Positions 8,848 to 16,176 of a stretch of 64,000 nucleotides of DNA are shown one piece after another. The first letter of the stretch is position 1. Each line of letters opens with the position of its first letter. Both the position numbers and the translations under genes were made by a program. The stretch is taken from contig NZ_JAOYOD010000001.1 of the NCBI RefSeq assembly GCF_025833875.1, forward strand, positions 2,480,001 through 2,544,000, read 5' to 3'. This DNA comes from Reichenbachiella ulvae. Lineage in GTDB: Bacteria > Bacteroidota > Bacteroidia > Cytophagales > Cyclobacteriaceae. Below the pieces are notes generated by a model, which was not told the origin of the DNA, made no database searches, and worked only from the letters and a program-made list of their open reading frames with translations.

Positions 8848-9246
8848 TTATTCTTTTCCCCAACGATATGAGTACCAAATTATGAACAACATAGCAATGG
8901 TTTCAATTGATGCAAAGAAGATATAGGACAAAGAAGTATTCCCTTCATTCAAAACTATTGAAGGAACAATAACCCATAAGATAGAAATTGGTGCTGCAAT
9001 TAAATTAAGTATTCGATTGCACTTTCTCTTTAGAGTTCTTGAAAGCAAAATCATTGCAATTGGCACTTCCATCAAAAGGGCAAAAAGCAATACGGTTTCT
9101 TCCGAGATATTATCACCGACATACTCGAGCTCTTTTAAGTATTCTGGTTTCAAGGTATTTAGTATATCTGCATAGATCATATTCATCAATACAAACACCC
9201 AAAGTGTAGACAGTACTACTTTTTCATTACTGATTAAAGACTTCAC
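8848..9246 (-). CDS. DUF6326-like four-helix membrane protein (copy 1)
   Basis: A 132-residue protein with four predicted membrane helices and the DUF6326-like start LSTLWVFVLMNMIYADIL. It overlaps the upstream paralogue by four bases, so the two are translationally coupled. It is the third gene of a three-gene cassette led by an AraC regulator. Function unknown. Confidence 0.72.
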   Translation of the reverse strand: MKSLISNEKVVLSTLWVFVLMNMIYADILNTLKPEYLKELEYVGDNISEETVLLFALLMEVPIAMILLSRTLKRKCNRILNLIAAPISILWVIVPSIVLNEGNTSLSYIFFASIETIAMLFIIWYSYRWGKE

Positions 9247-9659
9247 GGTAATTCAGCTTTTGTTTCTCTGTTCCACTTAAAACTTGTTGTAACGATAGAT
9301 ATAAGTGCTAAAATCTCAATTGTGAGATGAAAATAATCGTCCATATCCGTTGGAGGGGAGGTGAGCAGAATTAAAGGCATGACACTACCTGCAATCATGT
9401 TGATTGTTCTATTTACAGTTTGTTTGGTGAATAGAGATACCAATAACATACTTATAGGGATGTTAACAACAAAAGCTCCAAAAAGCATAATAGCTTCCGT
9501 AACTTCCATTCCATTGTAGTAGCCCGTGAGTAACATTTCAAGATGCGACTTTAAAGTCATCTGATGAATATCTCTAAAAATGATATTAAAAAGGATAAAT
9601 AGCCATAAAGAGAAAAGTTTTAGTCTTTCATTTTTCCAACTAAGTGTGATTTGTTCCAT
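9243..9659 (-). CDS. DUF6326-like four-helix membrane protein (copy 2)
   Basis: A 138-residue paralogue of the neighbouring 8848-9246 gene: LKLFSLWLFILFNIIFRDI aligns with its N-terminus, followed by four hydrophobic helices. I chose the ATG at 9659 because the paralogue starts at the equivalent place; an upstream ATG at 9689 would add ten residues. It lies between the AraC gene and its paralogue in the same cassette. Confidence 0.72.
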   Translation of the reverse strand: MEQITLSWKNERLKLFSLWLFILFNIIFRDIHQMTLKSHLEMLLTGYYNGMEVTEAIMLFGAFVVNIPISMLLVSLFTKQTVNRTINMIAGSVMPLILLTSPPTDMDDYFHLTIEILALISIVTTSFKWNRETKAELP

Positions 9660-9732
9660 AATTTGAGTTTTAAATTGTTTATGAAACAAAATTCTTGAAA
9701 TTTCAGGTGAGACACTTGATGCCGATAGTCAA

Positions 9733-10584
9733 TTACTTGACTAAAAAGTTCAATCTGTATTGGGAAGGTGAAATGCCGTATTGTTTCTTAAATGCACGAC
9801 TGAGGTGTTCTGGAGACTCAAACCCACATGTATAACCTATGTTACTAATTGAATCGTCACTTGTTTTCAGCAGTTCTGCCACTTGGCTTAGTTTTAGTTC
9901 AAGTCGATATTTGGCGGGAGTTGTATTAAATATGTCCTTAAATTTTCTTTTAAAGGTAGAAATTGAGCAATTAGTAGCTATGGCAAGGTTTTCAACTGAG
10001 TCCGTGTTCTCTATATGAGCCTCAACCAATTCTTGGAAAGAAAACTTTCTTTCTGAGAATAGGCTTTTTATGATGTTCCTAACATAGTCGGAGTTATCAG
10101 TTTGAAGTAGAAAAAGTATAATTTCCTTTAATTTAATTTTAAGTATTGATTCAGTAATTGCCTCTTTATTTTCAAAGAACTTAATGATAGTGTCAAAATA
10201 GTACTTTACCATTTCGGAGGCAGCAGACTGAACAACAAAGTGGGTTACCGGTTTTTCCAATTCCTCCCACAGTTCTGGTTTTTCTCCTTTAAATACCTTA
10301 TTCAAAACTTGTCTATTGAAATGAACGACAATAGAATTGATACTACCATTTGGTTGATTTGAGAGCATACCTCCTAATGTAAGTCCACATAAAGAGACAA
10401 TGGTGTGATTAGTTTTAGCAATAATGTTTTCAGATTCAGAAAATACTTGTTCATCTCCTTCAATGATATACGCTACACAAGCATCAGAAGGCAAATCCAA
10501 ATTTGCTTCTGAAGGTGTTTCCAAATTCACAATGGTGAACAATGGATAATCGAATAGTAATATACTGTCTTTTCTCTTTATCAT
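9733..10584 (-). CDS. AraC-family transcriptional regulator
   Basis: A 283-residue regulator. The N-terminal 170 residues look like a small-ligand-binding AraC_N/cupin-type domain. Residues 185-283 carry two helix-turn-helix motifs (VENLAIATNCSISTFKRKFKDIF and the signature GFESPEHLSRAFKKQYGISPSQYR). It is first in its cassette, starts 15 bases inside the cassette boundary, and is followed by two DUF6326-like membrane genes it probably controls. A regulator travelling with its targets in one cassette is uncommon. Confidence 0.88.
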   Translation of the reverse strand: MIKRKDSILLFDYPLFTIVNLETPSEANLDLPSDACVAYIIEGDEQVFSESENIIAKTNHTIVSLCGLTLGGMLSNQPNGSINSIVVHFNRQVLNKVFKGEKPELWEELEKPVTHFVVQSAASEMVKYYFDTIIKFFENKEAITESILKIKLKEIILFLLQTDNSDYVRNIIKSLFSERKFSFQELVEAHIENTDSVENLAIATNCSISTFKRKFKDIFNTTPAKYRLELKLSQVAELLKTSDDSISNIGYTCGFESPEHLSRAFKKQYGISPSQYRLNFLVK

Positions 10585-10597
10585 TTTTTATTACCAC

Positions 10598-10830
10598 CAA
10601 CGACCATGTATGCAGCGTGCCTACACGGACGGTTTGTTAATGGCAGTGAAGATAGCCGATCCGATCTACACAGCCAAAGCCATTTTTAGCCATTAACCCA
10701 AGTTGGGGACGTAGTTAGACCGACCTGCGGCTTCCACGGCCTTACTCCCCTTCCCGATCGGAACGGCAGTTCCGATAGCAGCTAGGATTCGGACTTGCAC
10801 CGAAAAAGGCATGCGGCATACATCATGTTA
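10598..10830 (-). other. attC-like site 4 (family A, copy 1)
   Basis: 233 bases, nearly identical to sites 11 and 20 and of the same length. The outer arms ACCATGTATGCAGCGTGCC and its partner near GGCATGCGGCATACATCATG form a long imperfect stem. It is attached to the gene-less cassette that follows at 10831. Confidence 0.85.
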
Positions 10831-11096
10831 GGGGCCGTCTTGTTCCGTTAAACCGAGGTAAGAAAATCAGAAAACGATCTAATCTAGCAGCCCGAGAGCA
10901 GGTGGCATTTAGTTCATTAGTTCGACCGAGTGCTGCGACTGGACAAGGCAGTTGGTTCAACCGTTGGTTCGAGTTGATGTTGCGACAAGATTGGCCGTTC
11001 GTCCGAGATGGAGTGAGAGAAAATGTGGGTCAGCTGGCAGAAAGTTCCTTCATTCGCCCGAGCCACCGATCCCAAACACAAATCATGGCCCCTAAC
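10831..11096 (-). other. Gene-less cassette B, copy 1
   Basis: About 265 bases bounded by the inverted repeat GTTAGGGGCC (10827) and GGCCCCTAAC (11087), without a convincing gene. It is strongly similar to 19435-19703 and 27801-28066, and each copy is attached to a family A attC. A plus-strand frame is open in copies 1 and 3 but interrupted by a stop in copy 2. A minus-strand peptide of 18-20 codons (MICVWDRWLG...) is open in all three copies but too short to trust. It may be a non-coding RNA or a promoter cassette. Confidence 0.7.
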
Positions 11097-11097
11097 G

Positions 11098-12301
11098 TCA
11101 ATGTAAGAATCGTAGCTTTGGTTTGTGCGATGGCATTGCGCGGCTATGATTTCTTAGTTCCCATGATATAACCCAATGGCGTATGAAGTATAAACCAAAG
11201 GATTTATATCATGGAAGATTTAAGCACTTACAATTTATTCATTGGCTTGGACGTACACAAGCGCAGCTGGTCGGTTAGCATCTTTGCTGGCCATATTCAC
11301 CATCGAACTTTCACCCAGCCACCTGAACCAATCGCACTCAAATCCTACCTCGACAAGCATTTCCCTACTGCCAAGGTGATCTGTGCCTATGAGGCCTGCA
11401 AGATTGGTTTCTGGATCTGTAGAGATTTGGAGAGTTATGGCTATCGCTGTTTGGTAGTCAATGCAGCAGACATCCCCACCACTCACAAGGAAACCACCGA
11501 AAAAACCGACCCAATTGATAGTCGAAAGATAGCCAAAGCTCTTAGAGCTGGATTACTTCGGGGCATTCATGTTCCCAGTATCGAAGTAGAAGGTCATAGG
11601 CAACTGTTTCGTTACCGCAAGAAATTGTGGGCAGAGTTGGTCAGGATCAAAAACCGTATCAAGGATAAATTACTGTTTGCCGGCATACCTATACCAACTG
11701 AGTTTGACAATGCCTATTGGAGCAAAGCCTTCTTGGTTTGGATCTCGCAAGTTCAGTTTGAATCCAAAAACACAAAACTGACTGTCAACTTCTTGCTGGA
11801 GCATTATCATTTTACATATCGTCATTTGCTTAAAGTGGCGATACAGGTCAGGAAAATCCAACGATTAGCTAAGTACAAGCAACAGGCAAAATTACTCAGA
11901 GGCATCCCTGGGATCGGCCCATTGACCACTGTACAACTACTCATAGAACTGGAGAGCATAGATCGTTTTCCCAGCTTCAAACACTTCAATAGCTTTATTG
12001 GTCTCAAACCAACCAGTCATTCCAGTGGAGAAAGAGACGTGAAAGGCTACATGACTAACCGCCGGCACAAAGCCCTGCGTAGTGCATTGATCGAATGTGC
12101 CTGGAGTTGTGTGCAGAAAGATCCCGCTATGTTGATGAGATACGAGGAACTAACCAAGTCGCATACCAAGAAAAGATCAATAGTAATTATAGCCAGGAAA
12201 CTGGTCTCAAGGATATATCATGTACTCAAAACAGGAGAAGAATATGAGATAGGATTAGTAAAATAGTAAAAAGACCAAAGACTTAAAATCAGCCCCTAAC
12301 G
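11098..12301 (+). mobile_element. IS110-family insertion sequence in an attC boundary
   Basis: A direct repeat GCCCCTAACG occurs at 11088-11097 and 12292-12301 and brackets the transposase gene. This is the core of the attC end (CCCTAACG), so the element entered exactly at the R'/R'' box. There are no terminal inverted repeats, as is normal for IS110. The 113-base left non-coding segment can form a hairpin (ATCGTAGC near 11108 with GCTATGAT near 11144), a candidate for part of the bridge RNA. Removing the element would restore a cassette junction. Confidence 0.82.
11211..12266 (+). CDS. IS110-family transposase
   Basis: A 351-residue DEDD recombinase. The N-terminal RuvC-like domain has GLDVHKRSW, CAYEACKIGFW and TDPIDSRKIA. 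The C-terminal Transposase_20 domain has LRGIPGIGPLTTVQLLIELE and the serine region LKPTSHSSGERD. IS110 enzymes use a bridge RNA to choose the target. Length and motifs are complete, so it is probably functional. It is the only large plus-strand gene in the array. Confidence 0.93.
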   Translation: MEDLSTYNLFIGLDVHKRSWSVSIFAGHIHHRTFTQPPEPIALKSYLDKHFPTAKVICAYEACKIGFWICRDLESYGYRCLVVNAADIPTTHKETTEKTDPIDSRKIAKALRAGLLRGIHVPSIEVEGHRQLFRYRKKLWAELVRIKNRIKDKLLFAGIPIPTEFDNAYWSKAFLVWISQVQFESKNTKLTVNFLLEHYHFTYRHLLKVAIQVRKIQRLAKYKQQAKLLRGIPGIGPLTTVQLLIELESIDRFPSFKHFNSFIGLKPTSHSSGERDVKGYMTNRRHKALRSALIECAWSCVQKDPAMLMRYEELTKSHTKKRSIVIIARKLVSRIYHVLKTGEEYEIGLVK

Positions 12302-12648
12302 ACAGTTGAGCACCCTGACCTCTTAACACTCGCTGTGTCCCGAACACTATCTTAGTATGGGGCGGGGTGCCATTTTTAAACATCTGACGGGAAGCTGTGG
12401 ACTTTAACGGTACCACTAATGGAAGCATGGGTTGTTTTTGAATCTCGGTCAAAGTTAATAGGCTGCCAAAAGTAAGTAAAGGAGTGGGAGCTACATCAGA
12501 GCCCACACAGGAGAACTATGGCCATCCTTGACTTACTTTCATCCACCTATTGGATCAAAGATTCGATTCCAAAACGGCCAAAAGAAACATTATGAAGAAG
12601 TTTAACTAAATTTATGCTGCAGAGGGTTATTCATGGAAGCGACTGTTA
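12297..12648 (-). other. Orphan attC-like spacer 5 (unusual, 352 bp)
   Basis: It begins TAACG and ends GTTA like the other spacers but resembles none of the families and is much longer. An internal inverted repeat (AAAGTAAGT near 12470 with ACTTACTTT near 12531) is visible, while the outer arms pair poorly. The IS110 element is inserted at its left boundary. It may be a composite or decayed site. No gene is convincing here. Confidence 0.4.
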
Positions 12649-12873
12649 GCTACCTGTTTCTTTATGCGTTCGACTTAGCCACCACAATCCGATAACTATT
12701 GGCAGAGTTACGACAGTAATTATATATTGTTTGATATCTACGTTAGATATGCTCTTGTATCCTGGGTTGTTGAATCGATCAAAAAGGAAGAAAATTACAA
12801 TCAAAGTTAGAAATGACCATGCAGTTCCTATTATGGCCGCAATTCCTCGAATTAATAGCTAGAATGTTGTCAT
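12646..12873 (-). pseudogene. Small two-helix membrane protein gene with early nonsense codon
   Basis: The ATG at 12873 overlaps the stop of the upstream gene (ATGA). Codon 5 is TAG (12859-12861). The same frame then stays open for about 70 codons with two hydrophobic segments (GTAWSFLTLIVIFFLF and IITVVTLPIVIGLWWL), ending with a TAA that forms part of the attC TAAC box. This looks like a recently broken partner of the upstream gene; start at an alternative codon after the TAG cannot be excluded. Confidence 0.55.
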
Positions 12874-13136
12874 AGAGTTATTCCGAACATTATAACTGGT
12901 ATTAGAAGTGCAGCCAACAGGAGCAAATTAAACCTAAGGACCTTCGCAAGTTTTCTTTTGGAAGCTTCAGTAATACCCCAGATTATCCCATTCAATATCA
13001 TTAGTGCAGGAAAGTAGAAAATTAGAATAAGAATCCCCTTGTCAGAGTTAATTACATAGACCCTGAAAAGCATCCCAGCTACTAGTAGAATGTTCACAAA
13101 GGTTATGTAATGAAAATATGGTCTGTCAGGATTCAT
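12870..13136 (-). CDS. Small membrane protein, cassette
   Basis: An 88-residue protein with three hydrophobic segments (FVNILLVAGMLF, ILILIFYFPALMILNGIIW, FNLLLLAALLIPVIMFGI) and a basic loop between the second and third. No family recognised. It starts 13 bases inside the cassette and its stop overlaps the ATG of the broken downstream gene. Confidence 0.62.
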   Translation of the reverse strand: MNPDRPYFHYITFVNILLVAGMLFRVYVINSDKGILILIFYFPALMILNGIIWGITEASKRKLAKVLRFNLLLLAALLIPVIMFGITL

Positions 13137-13147
13137 GTAATGCTAGA

Positions 13148-13271
13148 TAACGGCTCGTATAAGAATAGTAGCCGATTTCGGGCTCCATTCCTGTCAAGTT
13201 ACAAGAAAGTTGAAACGGGCTACAACCCCTTAATTTACTACTATATCGGATATTATTTTTATACATTGTTA
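13148..13271 (-). other. attC-like site 6 (family H, short)
   Basis: 124 bases, related to site 3. The arms TAACGGCTCGTATAAGAAT and ATTTTTATACATTGTTA pair imperfectly, with further pairing between GTAGCC and GGCTAC inside. Its right boundary GTTAGTGGTA matches TACCACTAAC at 15152, a perfect 10-bp repeat flanking a two-gene cassette. Confidence 0.78.
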
Positions 13272-13280
13272 GTGGTAGTT

Positions 13281-14291
13281 CTAAAATTGCGCTAAAGCTT
13301 CTTCAAGTGTTTTATCTTGTCCAGCAGCCATTTCAGCAGTTGTATTTTTAATAAAAATGTCTGGTGGTATTCCAACACCTTCGAAAGTATTACCATCTTT
13401 ATAATATGTTTTTTGGGTTACTATAGAGTAAAACCATCCATTTGCCAATTCCTTTCCGATTTTAGTGGCAATTGCACCATTGGTAGTATCTCCAACCGTT
13501 GTAACATTTGGAAGTGATTTAAAAGCCATTGCTGTTCTTTCGCTTGCACTAATAGTGTATCGGTCTGTTATTAGAACAATCGGTTTGTTAAAATAAGATC
13601 CTGCTGGAGAGATATACCAATCGTATAAGTCAGTATAATCATTTGGTCCAGGCCCATTTTTGGTTTTTGATTTGAAAACTAGGCGATCTTCTTTGGTAAA
13701 TCTACCAAATTCTGAAAATGCATAGGTGAAATTTCCTCCCTTACTATGTCTTAGATCAACAATTAGCCCGTCTGCAATAGAAAAAAAATCAAGGATGCTA
13801 TTAATATCGAACATATTCAACCCTATAGCTCCAATATGCCAATAACCAATTGTTCCGAGCCAACCATACGTATTTAAATTGTTCTCACTTTGCTGATAAT
13901 CATTTTGCAAGTAATTGCTTTTAATAAGTTCTAGATCGAACAGTTCATCGTCTATTCTTTGATCAATTATATAGTTGGAATAATAAACATCTGCATTTGG
14001 TGTAGTAAATGATACGTGTCCATCATCCAATGATCGAAGCATGTTTTTAATGATGATTATAAGTTCTTCATCTGTGGTTGAAGCATTAACTTGAGGGCGA
14101 TAAATGTCGTATTGTTGATTCCAATCCACTCCTCTTTCTTCAAATGGCGCATAATCTGTATTAAAGGTAGTCCATAAGTTTTCAAAAATGGCTTCAGGAT
14201 TGTTTTCTGGCTCTGGTTCGAATATTACCTTTTTGCAACTCACTATGGTCAAGAAAGCGAAGAATAAAATGGCGTATTTATACTTTTTCAT
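13281..14291 (-). CDS. S41-family peptidase lipoprotein
   Basis: A 336-residue lipoprotein (MKKYKYAILFFAFLTIVSCKK). A short helical N-terminal domain is followed by the S41 core: LRSLDDGHVSF, GLIVDLRHSKGGNFTYA, and the nucleophile region ITDRYTISASERTAMAFKSL (Ser near residue 251), then VGDTTNGA. No clear PDZ domain is present. Family members are C-terminal processing or tail-specific proteases. It lies four bases after the outer-membrane protein gene in the same cassette, so the two probably work together at the envelope. Confidence 0.85.
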   Translation of the reverse strand: MKKYKYAILFFAFLTIVSCKKVIFEPEPENNPEAIFENLWTTFNTDYAPFEERGVDWNQQYDIYRPQVNASTTDEELIIIIKNMLRSLDDGHVSFTTPNADVYYSNYIIDQRIDDELFDLELIKSNYLQNDYQQSENNLNTYGWLGTIGYWHIGAIGLNMFDINSILDFFSIADGLIVDLRHSKGGNFTYAFSEFGRFTKEDRLVFKSKTKNGPGPNDYTDLYDWYISPAGSYFNKPIVLITDRYTISASERTAMAFKSLPNVTTVGDTTNGAIATKIGKELANGWFYSIVTQKTYYKDGNTFEGVGIPPDIFIKNTTAEMAAGQDKTLEEALAQF

Positions 14292-14295
14292 AATT

Positions 14296-15120
14296 CTAAA
14301 ATTTTAACTTCCCACATAAATAAAATACACTTTCAATCTGCGAATATTTCGTTGGTGATTGGTTTAAATTCATAGCGAAGAGGTAGGTCAAGCCAATATC
14401 CCATTTTTCATTTAGTATATATCCGTATTGTAAATCAAAGTCAACCCTTTGGGATGCTCCCCATGATTGAATTTGACCATCACTTAGCCGACTGGTAAAC
14501 TCTTTTAATCCTTTGTGTGAATATATATTTTCAAAATACTCATCATTCTGCGCTAAGTAAGGAGCGCGATAAATATAAGAAAATAGAGGTAATGAAAAAT
14601 TGGATTTGATATATTGCTTTTCATTTATGCGATACTGAAGGTTTAACCAAAGATCGAGTCCAAATGATATAAACATTGGAGATGGAGTTGTTGTTGGGCC
14701 AAAATTGTAATCTGAAAAATAAATGTGATTCCTTGATTTGCCTCCGATCACAAACCTCCACTCATTTTTATTTAAAATAGGTTTGCCGATTGCATAATTG
14801 AAATCAATAAGTTTAAAACTATGGGCTAACCCGGTTTGAGCACCGCTATAATATGAGTTGAAGTTGTATGGTTTAACAATACTAGGGTTATAAAGACTAA
14901 ACTTTATATCTGCTAATTGATCTAGCTTCTGTGATCGGCTATATCTCAACATAATATTAACAGGAGACCATTTTTGATGAATAAACGGTGACACCGTTTG
15001 ATCTTGTCGCATAATTGAACCCACTCCCCAATTTAGAGATAGATCATTGTGCTTTACCTCTTGTGCCGCAAGGCCTGAAGTAAGAAGAAGAGCAACGATT
15101 AAAAGATTTAACTTTCTCAT
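14296..15120 (-). CDS. Putative outer-membrane beta-barrel protein
   Basis: A 274-residue protein with a clear signal peptide (MRKLNLLIVALLLTSGLAAQ). Alternating hydrophobic beta-strands are rich in tyrosine and aromatic girdle residues, and the protein ends in an aromatic residue (YLCGKLKF), as outer-membrane barrels do. No specific family recognised. It is first gene of a cassette that also carries the S41 peptidase; the leader is 39 bases. Confidence 0.7.
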   Translation of the reverse strand: MRKLNLLIVALLLTSGLAAQEVKHNDLSLNWGVGSIMRQDQTVSPFIHQKWSPVNIMLRYSRSQKLDQLADIKFSLYNPSIVKPYNFNSYYSGAQTGLAHSFKLIDFNYAIGKPILNKNEWRFVIGGKSRNHIYFSDYNFGPTTTPSPMFISFGLDLWLNLQYRINEKQYIKSNFSLPLFSYIYRAPYLAQNDEYFENIYSHKGLKEFTSRLSDGQIQSWGASQRVDFDLQYGYILNEKWDIGLTYLFAMNLNQSPTKYSQIESVFYLCGKLKF

Positions 15121-15157
15121 ACTTTAATGTATTTGTATGTTTTCTTTAAATTACCAC

Positions 15158-15381
15158 TAACGCCTGTGTAGGACGATGTGCCCTCACAGTTTGATTAAGG
15201 CAGAAAGATAACCGATCCGAGCACAACAGCAAAAGTCTGTTTAGCCATTTACTCAAGTTTAGACCGCCAAGGAAACCACGAATGCGTTCTCGGTATTCTA
15301 GAGATTCCGCGAGGAGCGGTGGTGCTGATTCTAGCATTGATTCGGTAAGCTCACAAGGGCATTCGTGCCTACACCATGTTA
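15158..15381 (-). other. attC-like site 7 (family D, copy 1)
   Basis: 224 bases, the same length as sites 10 and 20414-20637 and highly similar to them. The arms CCTGTGTAGGACGATGTGCCC and GGGCATTCGTGCCTACACCATG pair imperfectly. The boundary GTTATGAGC matches GCTCATAAC at 15985. Confidence 0.85.
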
Positions 15382-15980
15382 TGAGCTTTCTTTTTATACT
15401 CCTGTAACTCTTCATAGCTCAGGCCTAAGCCTCCCTGGAAATTTAGTGGGGTTATATGGTCATTGAAAAAAGCTGGCTCTATTGTTCTTTTGAACTGTTC
15501 CAAATGTTTGATGTTGTCAATTTTGAATTGTAACTCAATTGTTGCGCTGTTGTATTCAAAAGATATGAAGTTGTTAATTCCAGCTGAAAATGGGTCGCTG
15601 TATATTCGATGATAGATCATTCCTTCTATGAATAATTCTTTGTCTTCATAATCTCTCACGTTGAATGTGAAGTTTGAAATGCTGTCCCAATTGTAGATTT
15701 CTTTATCAGTGGTGATTGATTGTTCAGAGATTTTTAAAGTTTCAGTCAGTGTTCCGAAGACAGCTTCTCTATAATTATATCGCCAGCGACCTCCAATTAT
15801 TAGTCCGCCAATGCTTAGCAAAACAGATAGTCTCCAGATCGTTAAGTTGGTTGGTTCGGTAATACTTGCGATGATAGAAGAAATTGTCAATAAGAATAAG
15901 CAAGAGATAATTAGTCGTCCAGGTGTTAGTTTCCAGACAAACGAATCATAAGGCCTAAAAAGTTGTGCTTGAAATTTCAT
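15369..15980 (-). CDS. Two-helix membrane protein with PH-like beta domain
   Basis: A 203-residue protein: two transmembrane helices at about 24-62 (LIISCLFLLTISSIIASI and WRLSVLLSIGGLIIGG), then a beta-rich cytoplasmic domain (LKISEQSITTDKEIYNWDSI). The layout resembles bacterial PH-domain proteins, but this is inference. The last residues (KKKAHNMV) are read from the attC site. Single gene of its cassette. Confidence 0.65.
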   Translation of the reverse strand: MKFQAQLFRPYDSFVWKLTPGRLIISCLFLLTISSIIASITEPTNLTIWRLSVLLSIGGLIIGGRWRYNYREAVFGTLTETLKISEQSITTDKEIYNWDSISNFTFNVRDYEDKELFIEGMIYHRIYSDPFSAGINNFISFEYNSATIELQFKIDNIKHLEQFKRTIEPAFFNDHITPLNFQGGLGLSYEELQEYKKKAHNMV

Positions 15981-15989
15981 CGTTGCTCA

Positions 15990-16176
15990 TAACGATTTGT
16001 ATATGGCATGTAGGGCAGTAGAAAGCACTGAACTTTCGAGTTGCTCCGAGCCAAATCGTTTATTTTGTTTTTAATTTATTCATTCTTAAAAGCCAAATCA
16101 ACGATTTGGCGGTGTTTCAAATAACCACAGAACTTTCCTAACCCACTAAACGCCCTATTTGCTATATACTTTGTTA
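15990..16176 (-). other. attC-like site 8 (family G)
   Basis: 187 bases, similar to site 19. The arms GTATATGGCATGTAGGGC and GCCCTATTTGCTATATAC pair. An inner stem is formed by GCCAAATCGTT and AACGATTTGGC. The boundary GTTATGCA matches TGCATAAC at 17782. Confidence 0.83.

Noticed and set aside
10902..11171. Plus-strand frame of 89 codons across the B cassette, with a similar one at 27872-28138
   Set aside because: Copy 2 (19435-19703) carries a stop in this frame, and the ends of the two frames run into unrelated sequence.
12255..12506. Minus-strand frame of 83 codons
   Set aside because: It overlaps the end of the IS110 element and an attC-like spacer, and has no protein-like features.
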